The notes beneath the pieces are model-generated. The model made no database searches. It worked only from the letters and a program-made list of their open reading frames with translations, and was not told the origin of the DNA. A stretch of 59,210 nt of DNA from a virus: positions 1 through 59,210 of the IMG/VR virus record IMGVR_UViG_3300035670_000236; one strand, written 5' to 3'. Positions 1 through 9,700 of this stretch are shown one piece after another. The first letter of the stretch is position 1. Each line of letters starts with the position of its first letter. A program made the position numbers and the translations under genes.

Positions 1-910
1 CAGGAGGAACATTGTCGCGAATCCAAGTCAGCAATTGTTTTTTAACTTCAATTTCTTTTTTTGCTGGTTTGCCTGGCTCTTTGAGTTGTAGATACTCAAA
101 GTCTTTGATGACTGGTCGATTCTTTGCATCACGATATTCTTTACCAGTTTTAGGATCAACAATGTAAATTGTATTCTCTGGATTATTTAGAATGACGTAA
201 ATGCCGCCATCTACTTCAGCAGGAATACCTTTGCTAACCAGACTGTAAACAGTCTGTGCTGCACCTCTATGTGTGGCTAATAGAATATCTTCTGGCACTA
301 CTCGACTGCGAGATTTGTTATTCTTGATTGCAATTTGATAATTTGTCAGAACCCAACTCAAATGAATGTTTCGTGTTTCATATCCTGCTTTGATAAGCAA
401 TGGAATTGTAGTGTTTAAATCATCCATGTCTTTGAATGTCACATCAAAGATGATGTTTGGTAATCTGCCGGCAGTAGCATCACCTAAAAGCAAATCAAGA
501 GTTTTATCTTTAGCGCCTGTTGCTTTAACTACCATGTGAAGAATATACACATGAGTTGGCGTTTTCAAATTTAAATCGCTAAGTTTTAGTTTTTTGTCGA
601 TTACTTCTTTTTGAATTAGCGCACGATCTCTTTCGTTTAATTTGTCTAATATGGTTGCAACGTTGAATTTGCCAAGCGCATCTAACTTTTGAAATGCCAT
701 CTTAAGTTCGTCAACATCGCGAATTTTAAAATTTTCGCCTTGCATAAAGTGCTTGATAGCAAATCCTTTACCTGAGCCTGCGCCGCCAGCAAGAAACACA
801 GCCTGTCCGTATTTCTTACCTTGATTGTAAAGGATTTGTTTTTCAACAAGTTCATGTGCGCGATAATCTTTCATCGCAGCATATTCTGTAAATGATAGTG
901 TTAGTGCCAT
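1..910 (-). CDS. P-loop (zeta-toxin/kinase-like) ATPase, C-terminus cut by window edge
   Basis: About 303 residues are visible, starting at the ATG at 910 (MALTLSFTEYAAMK). Near residue 45 there is a Walker A motif in the context VFLAGGAGSGKG, typical of zeta-toxin/AAA-type P-loop kinases. Later segments (ILLATHRGAAQTVY, GGIYVILNNPENTIYIVD) show a soluble alpha/beta protein. It ends a minus-strand run with the baseplate genes (6-nt gap to the next gene), so it is probably late-expressed. Substrate unknown; the P-loop is seen, the kinase role is inferred. Confidence 0.75.
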   Translation of the reverse strand, partial: MALTLSFTEYAAMKDYRAHELVEKQILYNQGKKYGQAVFLAGGAGSGKGFAIKHFMQGENFKIRDVDELKMAFQKLDALGKFNVATILDKLNERDRALIQKEVIDKKLKLSDLNLKTPTHVYILHMVVKATGAKDKTLDLLLGDATAGRLPNIIFDVTFKDMDDLNTTIPLLIKAGYETRNIHLSWVLTNYQIAIKNNKSRSRVVPEDILLATHRGAAQTVYSLVSKGIPAEVDGGIYVILNNPENTIYIVDPKTGKEYRDAKNRPVIKDFEYLQLKEPGKPAKKEIEVKKQLLTWIRDNVPP

Positions 911-916
911 GTTTGA

Positions 917-2398
917 TTACCTGGTAAAAAGATTTGCTAAATTTGGATATGTTGTTTTTAGTTTATCTATTAGAAGATTTTCAGACAAGAAATCTTTTCT
1001 ACTTGATCCTCTACTTAGTTCTAAAGTTTTCTGATATTTCTCTTGTGTAATTGCATGAGTTACGCCAGTTACATAATATCTACCTGAATAGATTTCATCA
1101 AGCGGAGGTGAGCCGGATGATGCATTCATCATTCGTTCAAAATAACTGATTACATTAAATTGAACAATATTTCCTACTGATATTGCATTTGTTCCACCCT
1201 GAACAATTACGCCAACCTTAAATAAATTTTTAGTAAGCATACCGAAGATATTATAAGGCAGCCAACCATCTTTGGTTTTATTTCCGAAAGAATTTAATGT
1301 CGTTACTTTTCTGTTTCCTATTTCTGTTGGATTTACATCTTGATCCATAAAGAATCTATTTTTTGTATCCAAAAAGGAAGTGCTGTATAAATCTTTACTT
1401 ACTTCAGTAAAGAAGTCTGGATCAGAATAAGATATTGCAGATGTTTCCGATGTTCTATTTGTTAAATTGAGATAGGTAAATTGGGTTCTATTCAAACCCA
1501 ATAAAGCAGATTCGAGTTGATTAAAGTTTGCTTCTTTTACAAATTTAGTCGCACGAATTGTATTACCGTCTTCCTGATTTGCGTTTGTTTTTGGACCAAA
1601 CACAATAGTTTTAATTCCACTTGTTCCAGCAGAATCAATCAAACTTTCAATCGATCCAAAGTAATGAGAACCTGCAAATGGTCTTCCGTTAATATATTGT
1701 CCCGTAACTGGAACAAATCTTTCGTAGAAAACAAAAAACTTTAATGGTCCTGATGCTCTTTGAGTTAAAAAGTCAATTGCTTTATGAGGATGAAGTCCTG
1801 TGCAAATATAAGCATCGTTTAATGTTACTTGAGGGTCTTCATACATTAAATCGTTTGAAGACATTTCTCCGTATAAACTTTTTACCGCATCAATCAGCGG
1901 CACGTTTTTATAAGATTTAAAAATTGTTTTCTTGATTGAACGAACGAAAGTATTTGAAGTAAACATGAGTTGATATTTTGCATTGCCTGTCATAGCATCA
2001 ACTTCATGCTTATTTACTTTATTGATGATAAAATCTTCTCTCCAAATCAGAATGTCTTCGGATTCAGGCTTATAGATTTTCATTCCTAGAGTTTCACCGC
2101 CGCGAATCTCAAACTTTTCTAATGCGCCCACGCTGTCATTCAATATGATAAATCCGTGAATCTTCATATTGAACATGCTCTCATTTACCACAACAGTTTC
2201 AAAGTAACCGCGCAGATCGATTTTAAGTCCACCATTGTTTAAAATTAGAGTTATTTCTCTAACGTCAACATCAGGACCAAATGTTGGTTCTGGTTGACCA
2301 TACGGATTATCATAAATGGGTACTTCAGGATTTTCTAACGTAAATCCTGTTGGTGTGTTTATACTTCCTGACGGAGGTGCAATTACTAGGCGCGTCAT
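917..2398 (-). CDS. Baseplate hub-like protein (T4 gp27-like candidate)
   Basis: 493 residues without signal peptide or membrane segment. It has the beta-rich look of a tail-hub protein, with segments such as KYQLMFTSNTFVRSIKKT and a C-terminal GRYYVTGVTHAITQEKYQKT resembling the 'converts position, then returns value' end of phage hub/late-control D proteins. It lies 3 nt after the gp53-like gene and in one minus-strand operon with the gp48-like gene, which supports a baseplate hub role. Sequence identity to gp27 is not obvious by eye; the assignment rests on size, style and neighbours. Confidence 0.6.
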   Translation of the reverse strand: MTRLVIAPPSGSINTPTGFTLENPEVPIYDNPYGQPEPTFGPDVDVREITLILNNGGLKIDLRGYFETVVVNESMFNMKIHGFIILNDSVGALEKFEIRGGETLGMKIYKPESEDILIWREDFIINKVNKHEVDAMTGNAKYQLMFTSNTFVRSIKKTIFKSYKNVPLIDAVKSLYGEMSSNDLMYEDPQVTLNDAYICTGLHPHKAIDFLTQRASGPLKFFVFYERFVPVTGQYINGRPFAGSHYFGSIESLIDSAGTSGIKTIVFGPKTNANQEDGNTIRATKFVKEANFNQLESALLGLNRTQFTYLNLTNRTSETSAISYSDPDFFTEVSKDLYSTSFLDTKNRFFMDQDVNPTEIGNRKVTTLNSFGNKTKDGWLPYNIFGMLTKNLFKVGVIVQGGTNAISVGNIVQFNVISYFERMMNASSGSPPLDEIYSGRYYVTGVTHAITQEKYQKTLELSRGSSRKDFLSENLLIDKLKTTYPNLANLFTR

Positions 2399-2401
2399 AA
2401 C

Positions 2402-2938
2402 TTATACGATGGGTTTTCTGTTTAGATTTCTTAGTGAAGATGCCATTGTTCTTGCGACACCTGGAGTAAACACTCTAATTTTAGATTTGTTTGTGTTAAT
2501 ACGCAATTCATACTGATATTCTGTTTCAATTCTTTTACCCGTATTTGCTGCAAGTGCGCTATAATCAGTAGCATTGATTACGTTTCCGTTTCCATCGTAA
2601 TAATACTTTACTGTAGCCATAGCAGTTTCAAGACTACCAAATTTTTGAATGATATATTGCTTGAATGATTCTGTATCTTTAGGCCATTCGTCATAGATGC
2701 TATGAATGTTATTGGCTAACAACACAACCCAATCTAATGTTGGATCATCATAGACTTTATTTGCAACGTTATCTGGTCTTTCTCCGTCTTGAATCACATA
2801 CGGCTGATAAGAGATGCCGGCAAAATCACGAAGAAAATCTTTTGACTTAAAACCGGTGGTTAAATCAACCGCTTCAACAAAGTCGTAATCATCAACTTTG
2901 AAAATTGTCTTTTGTGCTTTTGAAAAGAATCCAGGCAT
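2402..2938 (-). CDS. 53: Baseplate wedge subunit, T4 gp53-like
   Basis: 178 residues. The central block YVIQDGERPDNVANKVY followed by DDPTLDWVVLLANNI is the hallmark of the gp53 family (QDGERPDNVA..LYGDP...WVVLLAN). gp53 is a component of the baseplate wedge of T4-like phages and helps build the inner baseplate. It is 1 nt from the upstream gp48-like gene and 3 nt from the downstream hub-like gene, so translation is probably coupled. T4 gp53 is about 196 aa, so the length fits. Confidence 0.9.
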   Translation of the reverse strand: MPGFFSKAQKTIFKVDDYDFVEAVDLTTGFKSKDFLRDFAGISYQPYVIQDGERPDNVANKVYDDPTLDWVVLLANNIHSIYDEWPKDTESFKQYIIQKFGSLETAMATVKYYYDGNGNVINATDYSALAANTGKRIETEYQYELRINTNKSKIRVFTPGVARTMASSLRNLNRKPIV

Positions 2939-2939
2939 T

Positions 2940-4010
2940 TTAGTATATTACCAAATCTTGATAGTAATCTTCCGCTGCTCTCTCTGCTGTTACAAGAACG
3001 CTCTCTTGTAGAGACAAAGTAAGAGTAACTTCAGTTGGATAGTATTTGTTTTGATCGGCTTCAAAGAATGCAAGTTTACTTTGAGAACCGTAGTTAATTG
3101 ATACGTTCTCAATCATGCACAGTTCAGAGTCGAATAAAAGATTTGTTTGACCACCTACAAGAAGATAGATTGAGTATTTAACCATGTCAGGATAGATGAA
3201 CGTCAATGGAGTACCATAATCTTTTTCATCAGTTCCTAAACCAATTAATGCAGCAGTTGCGGAGTCTACTTCCTGCGCCAGAGCAACTTGCTGTGCTTGT
3301 TCGGCAGTTTGATCTTTATTTTGTTCAGTCGATGCAGCACTTGCAATATTTTCTACTTCAGTATTTCCTAATGAAGACAATGCATCGGTATTAATATCTG
3401 TTTTTGGTGATGATGCTACTCTGAAAGATGCAATGATTTGATTCATCGCTTCAGCCTCATCAGGTGATGTTGGTCGCATTGTAAACGAAGGTTGAAATCT
3501 TCTAAACACAGGACCTGCATAAGCAAGTTGTTGAAAGTTATTGACCATTCTACGCATTAAGAATTCTGCTTGGGTTTTACCACCTGCACCCATACCAGCA
3601 GCAAATCCTGTAACGCCAACCATTGCGTTTAAAATTTGTCGTGTTAAACTTTCATATGCACTTTTTCCTACTGCTTCAAGCAGGTTCATGCCAAGACCAA
3701 ACTGATCTAAGAATGATTTTGCTGGATTGTCTACACCAGTCAATCCAGCATAAGATGCACCGAATGCTTGAACGGATTGCCAACCTTGAGATAGGTTAGA
3801 GTCGAATCCTGTTGTAAATCGAACATAAATAACAGGTGCAGATGGTTCTGGTTCGCCCCTATTGTTATAAAATTCAAATCGTGCAACTGGTATCGCATAT
3901 GGTGCGTGTGCAGAATCAATGCTACCATTTTCCCCAACGCCGAAATATAGATTATCCGTTGTTGGATAGTATCCGGCGCTAGGTTTTTCTGTGTATAAGA
4001 CGAATGCCAT
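2940..4010 (-). CDS. 48: Baseplate tail-tube cap protein, T4 gp48-like
   Basis: 356 residues; T4 gp48 is about 364. The N-terminal part is beta-rich (VARFEFYNNRGEPEPSAP), the middle holds an Ala/Gln/Glu-rich stretch (about residues 205-245), and the C-terminal part (YSIYLLVGGQTNLLFDSELC, then VSINYGSQSKLAFFEADQNK) resembles the tube-cap proteins that join baseplate and tail tube. First gene of the minus-strand baseplate operon; a CATAAATAG late-type box lies about 36 nt upstream (4046-4054). Confidence 0.75.
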   Translation of the reverse strand: MAFVLYTEKPSAGYYPTTDNLYFGVGENGSIDSAHAPYAIPVARFEFYNNRGEPEPSAPVIYVRFTTGFDSNLSQGWQSVQAFGASYAGLTGVDNPAKSFLDQFGLGMNLLEAVGKSAYESLTRQILNAMVGVTGFAAGMGAGGKTQAEFLMRRMVNNFQQLAYAGPVFRRFQPSFTMRPTSPDEAEAMNQIIASFRVASSPKTDINTDALSSLGNTEVENIASAASTEQNKDQTAEQAQQVALAQEVDSATAALIGLGTDEKDYGTPLTFIYPDMVKYSIYLLVGGQTNLLFDSELCMIENVSINYGSQSKLAFFEADQNKYYPTEVTLTLSLQESVLVTAERAAEDYYQDLVIY

Positions 4011-4045
4011 TAATGTTCCCTTGTGAAACGAAAGTTTGATCTCAT

Positions 4046-4054
4046 CTATTTATG
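4046..4054 (-). promoter_or_regulatory. Candidate late promoter box (CATAAATAG)
   Basis: One base off the T4 late consensus TATAAATA, read on the minus strand toward the gp48-like gene starting at 4010. The divergent plus-strand gene starts at 4052, so the box overlaps its start codon. Confidence 0.45.
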
Positions 4055-4495
4055 TCATACAAAGGTCGATTCAAGCCAAAAAACTATCAAAAATATAAAG
4101 GTGACTCAACAAATGTCATCTATCGCAGTCTACTTGAAAGAAAATTCATGGTATATTGCGATTTGAATCCAAATATTCTTGAATGGTCTTCTGAAGAGGT
4201 TGTTATACCGTATAAGTCTCCCATCGACAATCGATGGCATCGATATTTTGTGGATTTTTATATCAAGTATAAAGACAAAAAGGGCGAAATTAAGTCCGCG
4301 CTAATCGAAATCAAGCCGCATGTTCAAACACAACCCCCAAAACGTAAAGATACACCAACCGGTAGACCTACAAGACGGTTTTTAAATGAAGTCGCAACAT
4401 GGGGTGTCAATCAAGCAAAGTGGAAAGCAGCAACAGAGTTCTGCGAAGACAGATTATGGGAATTTAAGATCATTACAGACAAAGATTTGAGATAA
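4052..4495 (+). CDS. 4: Head completion nuclease, T4 gp4-like
   Basis: 147 residues, close to T4 gp4 (about 150). It has the TnsA/PD-(D/E)XK-type layout of this family: RSLLERKFMVYCDLNPNIL early, then a core with acidic residue (YFVDFYIKY), then ALIEIKPHVQ giving the E-x-K motif. gp4 family proteins act late in head assembly, before tail joining. First plus-strand gene of a T4-like morphogenesis run; stop codon lies 8 nt before the next gene. Confidence 0.88.
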   Translation: MSYKGRFKPKNYQKYKGDSTNVIYRSLLERKFMVYCDLNPNILEWSSEEVVIPYKSPIDNRWHRYFVDFYIKYKDKKGEIKSALIEIKPHVQTQPPKRKDTPTGRPTRRFLNEVATWGVNQAKWKAATEFCEDRLWEFKIITDKDLR

Positions 4496-4499
4496 ATAG
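4492..4499 (+). promoter_or_regulatory. Late-promoter-like box (ATAAATAG)
   Basis: ATAAATAG sits across the stop codon of the gp4-like gene and only 4 nt before the ATG at 4504, so a transcript from here would be nearly leaderless. It may be a chance match. Confidence 0.2.
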
Positions 4500-4503
4500 A
4501 AGC

Positions 4504-5103
4504 ATGACAACAATATTCGATAACATTCTACAACAAGGCGTTCGCCAAGGAATCGTGCCTGCAAGAACAAAGGCTGCGAGGGATTGGTACAGGAATCAAG
4601 CAGGTAGAGTAAGTGGCAATATTACTTCAAGTCGTATTCTAGGACCCGCTGATGCAACAAGAAAAACGTCAGATATGGAATACGGACTCATGTATGCGTT
4701 TCGTTATGATCCTAAAATGAAGAAAGAATTGCCATACTATGATACGTTTCCTCTGATCTTTCCGGTTCGATTTGAACAAGATGGATTCTTAGGTATCAAC
4801 TTCCATTATTTACCTCCAATTCTTCGTGCAAAGTTGATGGATGCATTATATCCAAATGTCACGAATAAAAAGTATGACGCAACAACAAGAATGAAAGTGT
4901 CTTATTCAATTTTACAAAGTGCTTCAAAGTATCGATTCTTTAAGCCAACAATTAAAAAGTATTTGAGAAATCACGTTCGTTCTCAGTTTTTAGAAATACC
5001 TGCAACTGAATGGGATATTGCATTATTTCTACCCACAGAATCATTCAGAAAGTCCGATACAGGACGAATCTGGGAAGACTCACGAAAGAAAATAGGTCGA
5101 TAA
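4504..5103 (+). CDS. Conserved T4-like morphogenesis protein (possible gp2-like DNA end protector)
   Basis: 199 basic residues, no membrane segment. Recognisable conserved blocks are ELPYYDTFPLIFPVR and GFLGINFHYLPPILRAKLMD, found in proteins of T4-like marine phages next to gp4. In T4 the neighbour of gene 4 is gene 2, whose product caps packaged DNA ends, so a gp2-like role is possible, but direct similarity to T4 gp2 was not recognised by eye. The next gene starts on the base after its stop codon. Confidence 0.7.
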   Translation: MTTIFDNILQQGVRQGIVPARTKAARDWYRNQAGRVSGNITSSRILGPADATRKTSDMEYGLMYAFRYDPKMKKELPYYDTFPLIFPVRFEQDGFLGINFHYLPPILRAKLMDALYPNVTNKKYDATTRMKVSYSILQSASKYRFFKPTIKKYLRNHVRSQFLEIPATEWDIALFLPTESFRKSDTGRIWEDSRKKIGR

Positions 5104-5706
5104 ATGTCTAACATCGGAACGCTATCAGAATTTAAATCGTCAATACAGAAGTTGGTCAGACCCAATCTTTTTATTGCAACATTAGATGGTACGGATAATC
5201 TTCCTCTGAATAATTATCAAACAATAAGTCAGATAAAAGATTCATTCTCATTTAGGTGTGAGACTGCTGAATTTCCAGGAAGAAGTTTAGCCACAGTTGA
5301 TGATGTTGGTGCAGGCGGTCCTACTTTAAAGTTGCCCTATGATGTAACCTACAACGATATGAATATTTCAGTCATATGTGCTGAAGATATGATCGAACGT
5401 TCATTTTTTGAATTGTGGCTAGATTACATTGTTTCAACACCTCAAACAAGACGATTAGGTTATGCAGGACTAGTCAGATATCATACTGACTATGCAAGAG
5501 ATGTTACTCTTACTATTCGACAATTAGATCCAAAAGGAAATACAATATTTTATTATACTCTTTGGAATGTATTTCCTGTAGCAATTACCCCTATGAATGC
5601 AACATGGGAAGAAACAAACACTTATCAAAGATTTGGTGTGACTCTTAATTATAGATACTATACATTTGGAAATACTGAATACTATACACAAAATAGCGAT
5701 GGCTGA
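5104..5706 (+). CDS. Tail tube / baseplate-tube initiator protein (gp19/gp54 fold)
   Basis: 200 residues. The segment FSFRCETAEFPGRSLATVDD followed by LPYDVTYNDMNISVICAEDM is the characteristic beta-sandwich core of T4 gp19-type tail-tube proteins and of gp54, the baseplate initiator of tube growth. Further typical text: FPVAITPMNATWEETNTYQR near the C-terminus. Whether this is the main tube protein or gp54 cannot be decided here; the baseplate-gene context favours gp54. Confidence 0.8.
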   Translation: MSNIGTLSEFKSSIQKLVRPNLFIATLDGTDNLPLNNYQTISQIKDSFSFRCETAEFPGRSLATVDDVGAGGPTLKLPYDVTYNDMNISVICAEDMIERSFFELWLDYIVSTPQTRRLGYAGLVRYHTDYARDVTLTIRQLDPKGNTIFYYTLWNVFPVAITPMNATWEETNTYQRFGVTLNYRYYTFGNTEYYTQNSDG

Positions 5707-5734
5707 TTTTGATTTTTAACAATGGAGAAAAACT

Positions 5735-6478
5735 ATGGCACTACCTAAAATTGATGTACCTTTATTTGAGTTGATGTTACCGTCTACGGGTCAACCAGTA
5801 AAATACAGACCCTTTCTAGTTAAAGAACAGAAAATTCTTTTACTTGCACTTGAAGGACAAAACTTTAAAGAAACGGTGACTGCAATGCGTCAGATCGTTT
5901 CAAACTGCGTTTTGAGTGAAGAAGTTGATGTAGAAAAACTTCCAACATTTGATTTGGAATACATCTTCCTTAAACTTCGCGCAAAATCAATTGGTGAAGA
6001 AGTTGAATTAAATCTTCGTCATGCAACAGGATTAAACAGCAAAGAAGAAATTTGTGATGCAGTAACTATACACAAAGTTAATCTGATGGATGTTGAAGTA
6101 ATTAAATCTGTAGAGCATGAAGACAAGTTTATTCTAGATGAAAAGTCCGGACTTGGTATTAAGTTTAAGTATCCAACACCTGACTTAGATATGATGGATA
6201 ATGTTGAAGACAAGTCTCAACTTGAAATTGCCGCTGAGGCAATGATGAGTTCTATTGAATACATCTTTGACAACGAAAACGTATACAAAAAAGAAGATTA
6301 CACTAAGCAAGAATTGAATGATTTTATTGATTCAATGACACAAGATCAATTTGCTAAGTGCGGTAAATTCTTTGATACTATGCCAAAACTGAAGCATACT
6401 GTAAAGTGGAAATGCAAAGGTTGTGGATGTGAAGACGAAATTACATTGGAGGGTTTGACAAGTTTTTTCGTATTCTGA
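5735..6478 (+). CDS. 26: Baseplate hub assembly chaperone, T4 gp26-like (unshifted product)
   Basis: 247 residues with an RBS-like GGAG upstream. It opens LPKIDVPLFELMLPSTGQPV and KYRPFLVKEQKILLLALEGQ, the pattern of the T4-type baseplate chaperone family (PF12322, gp26/gp51). The C-terminus carries a zinc-finger-like CKGCGCEDEITLEGL. In 0-frame it stops at 6476-6478, but the end overlaps a gp51-like frame reached by a -1 slip (see 6463-6681). It lies directly before the large tape-measure-like gene, the place of the G/GT-type frameshifted tail chaperones in other long-tailed phages. Confidence 0.85.
   Translation: MALPKIDVPLFELMLPSTGQPVKYRPFLVKEQKILLLALEGQNFKETVTAMRQIVSNCVLSEEVDVEKLPTFDLEYIFLKLRAKSIGEEVELNLRHATGLNSKEEICDAVTIHKVNLMDVEVIKSVEHEDKFILDEKSGLGIKFKYPTPDLDMMDNVEDKSQLEIAAEAMMSSIEYIFDNENVYKKEDYTKQELNDFIDSMTQDQFAKCGKFFDTMPKLKHTVKWKCKGCGCEDEITLEGLTSFFVF
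6463..6469 (+). promoter_or_regulatory. -1 ribosomal frameshift heptamer T_TTT_TTC
   Basis: In the gp26-like reading frame the codons are AGT TTT TTC GTA TTC TGA, giving the canonical X_XXY_YYZ heptamer T_TTT_TTC at 6463-6469. A 6-bp stem (6474-6479 with 6506-6511) can form five bases downstream but has a long loop, so the stimulator is weak or different. Confidence 0.7.
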
Positions 6479-6681
6479 TCGGACAGGAGAGTCTAAAGAA
6501 CTTCTATCAGACAAACTTTGCTTTGGTACAACATCATAAATATAGTTTGTCTGACATAGAAAATATGATTCCATTTGAACGTGAAGTCTATCTAATGCTA
6601 CTTTCTCAACATGTGACTGAAGAGAATCAAAGAATACAAGATCAACAACAAATGCAAGCCGCACAAAGTAGGAGAAGATAG
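6469..6681 (+). CDS. 51: gp51-like C-terminal extension reached by -1 frameshift
   Basis: This frame has no start codon of its own but reads FRILIGQESLKNFYQTNFA and YSLSDIENMIPFEREVYLML, the typical gp51-like baseplate hub assembly text, ending QSRRR-stop at 6679-6681. A ribosome slipping back one base on 6463-6469 would join it to residues 1-245 of the gp26-like protein, giving a product of about 315 aa. The intact coding style across the overlap argues for programmed frameshifting rather than a sequencing error. Confidence 0.75.
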   Translation, partial: RILIGQESLKNFYQTNFALVQHHKYSLSDIENMIPFEREVYLMLLSQHVTEENQRIQDQQQMQAAQSRRR

Positions 6682-6706
6682 AAATGAAACTGAAGGGTAA
6701 TGCGTA

Positions 6707-9700
6707 ATGGCTCAATTAGGAAGTTACGCTCAAGCACTTGGTCAAATGGCTTCCGATGCAGCAGTCGGTGGGCTAAAAGGACTCGCTCAAGGAGCAAAAT
6801 ATGCTGCCATGAGAGAGATGCCTGCGCTCACCGGTGCCATGGCATTTGCTAAAGATGTGCGCGGCAGAGCGGCTAAAATTCAAGACAGTAAAACTGCCGC
6901 AGCAGAAGAACGTCAAGCAAATGCAACAGAAAAACTTGTAGATCAACAAGCACGAAACAATGTAATTAGCCTTGACATGGCTAGACAACTGAGACAGATG
7001 AACCAAAGCATCAGGGCTCAGAGTAGTCTATTAGGGTATCAGGTTCAAGATCAGAAACGTCAGATGCAATTTGCAGAAGAGTCTGAGAGAGAATCTAGAA
7101 ACTATCAAGAACGTCTTCTAAAAGCATTAGAAAAACTAACAACAGGACAAGGCGCAGGCGCAGGTTCTCCTGGCGGAGGTTCTGGTGGTGGTAGCGAAGG
7201 AGGATTCTTTGACTCTATCTTAGATTGGCTTGGTACCGCAGCACTCGGCGCATTAGCAGGAAAAGCATTAGGTGGGCGCGGAGGTAGAGGTGGGCGCGGA
7301 GGAAAACTTGCAGGACTTGCTGGCGCAGCAGGTAGTGCTATTCTTGGTGCGAGAGGACTAAGAGGTTTATTTGGTGCAAGAGGCGCAGCAAGACCACCAT
7401 CAAATGTAATTCCTTTTCCTGGAGGCGGCAGAGGCGGTATGGGTGGTGCTGCAAATGATGCGGCATTCAAACGTCCTGGATTCTGGTCGCGTCTTGGAGG
7501 CAAAGTAGGAAGCAAAATTGGAATTGGCGCGCTAGGAAAACGCGCAATACCTTATCTAGGTTGGGGTCTTCTTGCTTATGACATTTATGATGTTGTAAGT
7601 TACATGATGGAAGATCAGCAGAGCGGAGGTATGGGTGGTGGTCCGGGTGGCGGTCAAGGATTTAATGCTTTTGGTCCTATTGGTGCGCTTTATGCTGCAA
7701 CGTTATACAAAAATAGAAATAGAACAGCACAAAGACCAAGATTAGAACAAAGACCAACTCCTTATGCGTCAGAAGGCTATACTTTAGCACCAAATGCAGG
7801 TCGCGCAAGACCAGGATCAACAACGGCTCCTAGAGGAAGCAGAACTCCTGGAGTAAGACAACAGCCAGGAAGCAGACCGGAGACTCCTGCCACAGGAAAT
7901 AATCCGGGAATGAATATTCCTAACGCTCCACGTAGGAATCAGCCTCTTTCTGTAAGAAATAATAATCCAGGAAATTTAAGATATAGTGCAAATCTAACTA
8001 GACCTGGTGGTGTGTTAGAAGGTGCAACTGAAGGTGAAGGTGGGTTTGCTAGATTTGCTACACCTGAAGCAGGCATGGCTGCAATGCGTAAACAAATTGT
8101 TTTGGATACGCAAAGAAGAGGAATGACACTCAGACAGTTCATTTCAAAGTATGCACCTAAGAGTGAAAATAATACTGATAAGTATATTAGTGATGTAAGT
8201 AGAATGACTGGAATTAAACCGGATGATCGAATTACTCCGGATCAAATTCCAGCACTTCAACGTGCAATGATCAGTATTGAAGGTGATAGTCGTGCAATGG
8301 CATACTATTATCCAACAACACAGCCTGTAGGAGCCGAAAAACCGGCAGGCTCAACAACAGAAGCAGTTTCAGCAGCAAGAGGACCCCAATCATCAACCTC
8401 TTATGCATCAAGAGGTTATGCTCTAGGTTCAAATGCTCGCCCTCCAGGGGCTCCAACAGAAACAGTTTCTCCTCCAACTGGACCCGTTGAATCTTTACCC
8501 ACAATCACAGTTACAGGAAGAAGAATTCCTTCAGTAGAAAGAGGATATAGACCTGGCATGGTAATTCCTTCTACAGGAAATCCTAGGGCTGATGCATATA
8601 GAAGACATAGACTTATTGAGGCTGGTGTCGTACCAGTCGCAGCAACCACACCAAGTGGAACCGCAGTAAGAGGTCCTGAAGAGCCAGTACCAGTTCATGA
8701 CGCAAAAGCAACAGAAACACTTGAAGACATTAAAAAATCTCAAGGTAAAGTAGAAAAAGAAACAAGAGGTCTTGGACAAAATACTCAACAAGCCGCTAGA
8801 CTTTATGCGAGAAGACTTAGAAGTACCCGTAGAGTATTAACGCCTGAGGAAGAAGCAGACGAATATCTGAAGAAAGCCCAACAAGGTTTCTTGAATGCAT
8901 TTGATAGAACACTCACGAAAGCATTCAAAGACTTTGGAAATAATTTCTTAAAATCTGTAGGATATGCGCCTGGCGGAAGACCAGTCACCGCACAAGAAGC
9001 ATCGCGCACTGGCTATGCTGGTATGCAATTGGGTAAAGCACTTGACTTAGATAAAAAAACTGCATCCGCACTCGAAAAAGTAATTGGTAAAGAATATAGT
9101 CGTATGCTTGCACCTGCGGTTTCGCAGTTAGGTAAAGCATATCTGAATAGTCTTGCAATTGGTATTGGTCAAGGACTGTTCTCAGGCACAGTAGGCGCAC
9201 AAGGCGCTAAAGCACTCACTGGTCAAATTATCGGCAACTTTGCTAAAGGTAATAAGCAAATTGCTATGGAACAATTGTTGTTTGGTTTAACAGGCATTGC
9301 GTCTGGACCAGAAACAATTGCACAGTCATATGGATTTAGATCAGCAGCAGAAGGCATCGGCTACATGGCTGAAGTCTTTGCAGCAAAATCTACAAATGCA
9401 ATTCAAGGTCTATTTGGTTGGGAAGATAGAACTCGAGCACAGCAAGTAAGAGACCCAACTACAGGAAGACTGTATACACCAGGAGAAGGATTTACTGGTG
9501 GTGTAGCAATGCCTGACATGGAGAGAGTTGGCTATGGAGGTATGAGATTACCTCAACAGCCAACAACAACTCTTGTAGGTAAACAAGATAACTTACTGTC
9601 AACTGGCGCAAGAACATTAAATGGTGTTCTACTTGTTTCCGTAACAAACGCTGGAGACTTTGCAAGCGAAGAAGATAAGTTAAAGCATACACTTGAACAA

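Noticed and set aside
7105-7515. Minus-strand Pro-rich frame
   Set aside because: Mirror of the Gly-rich part of the tape-measure-like gene.
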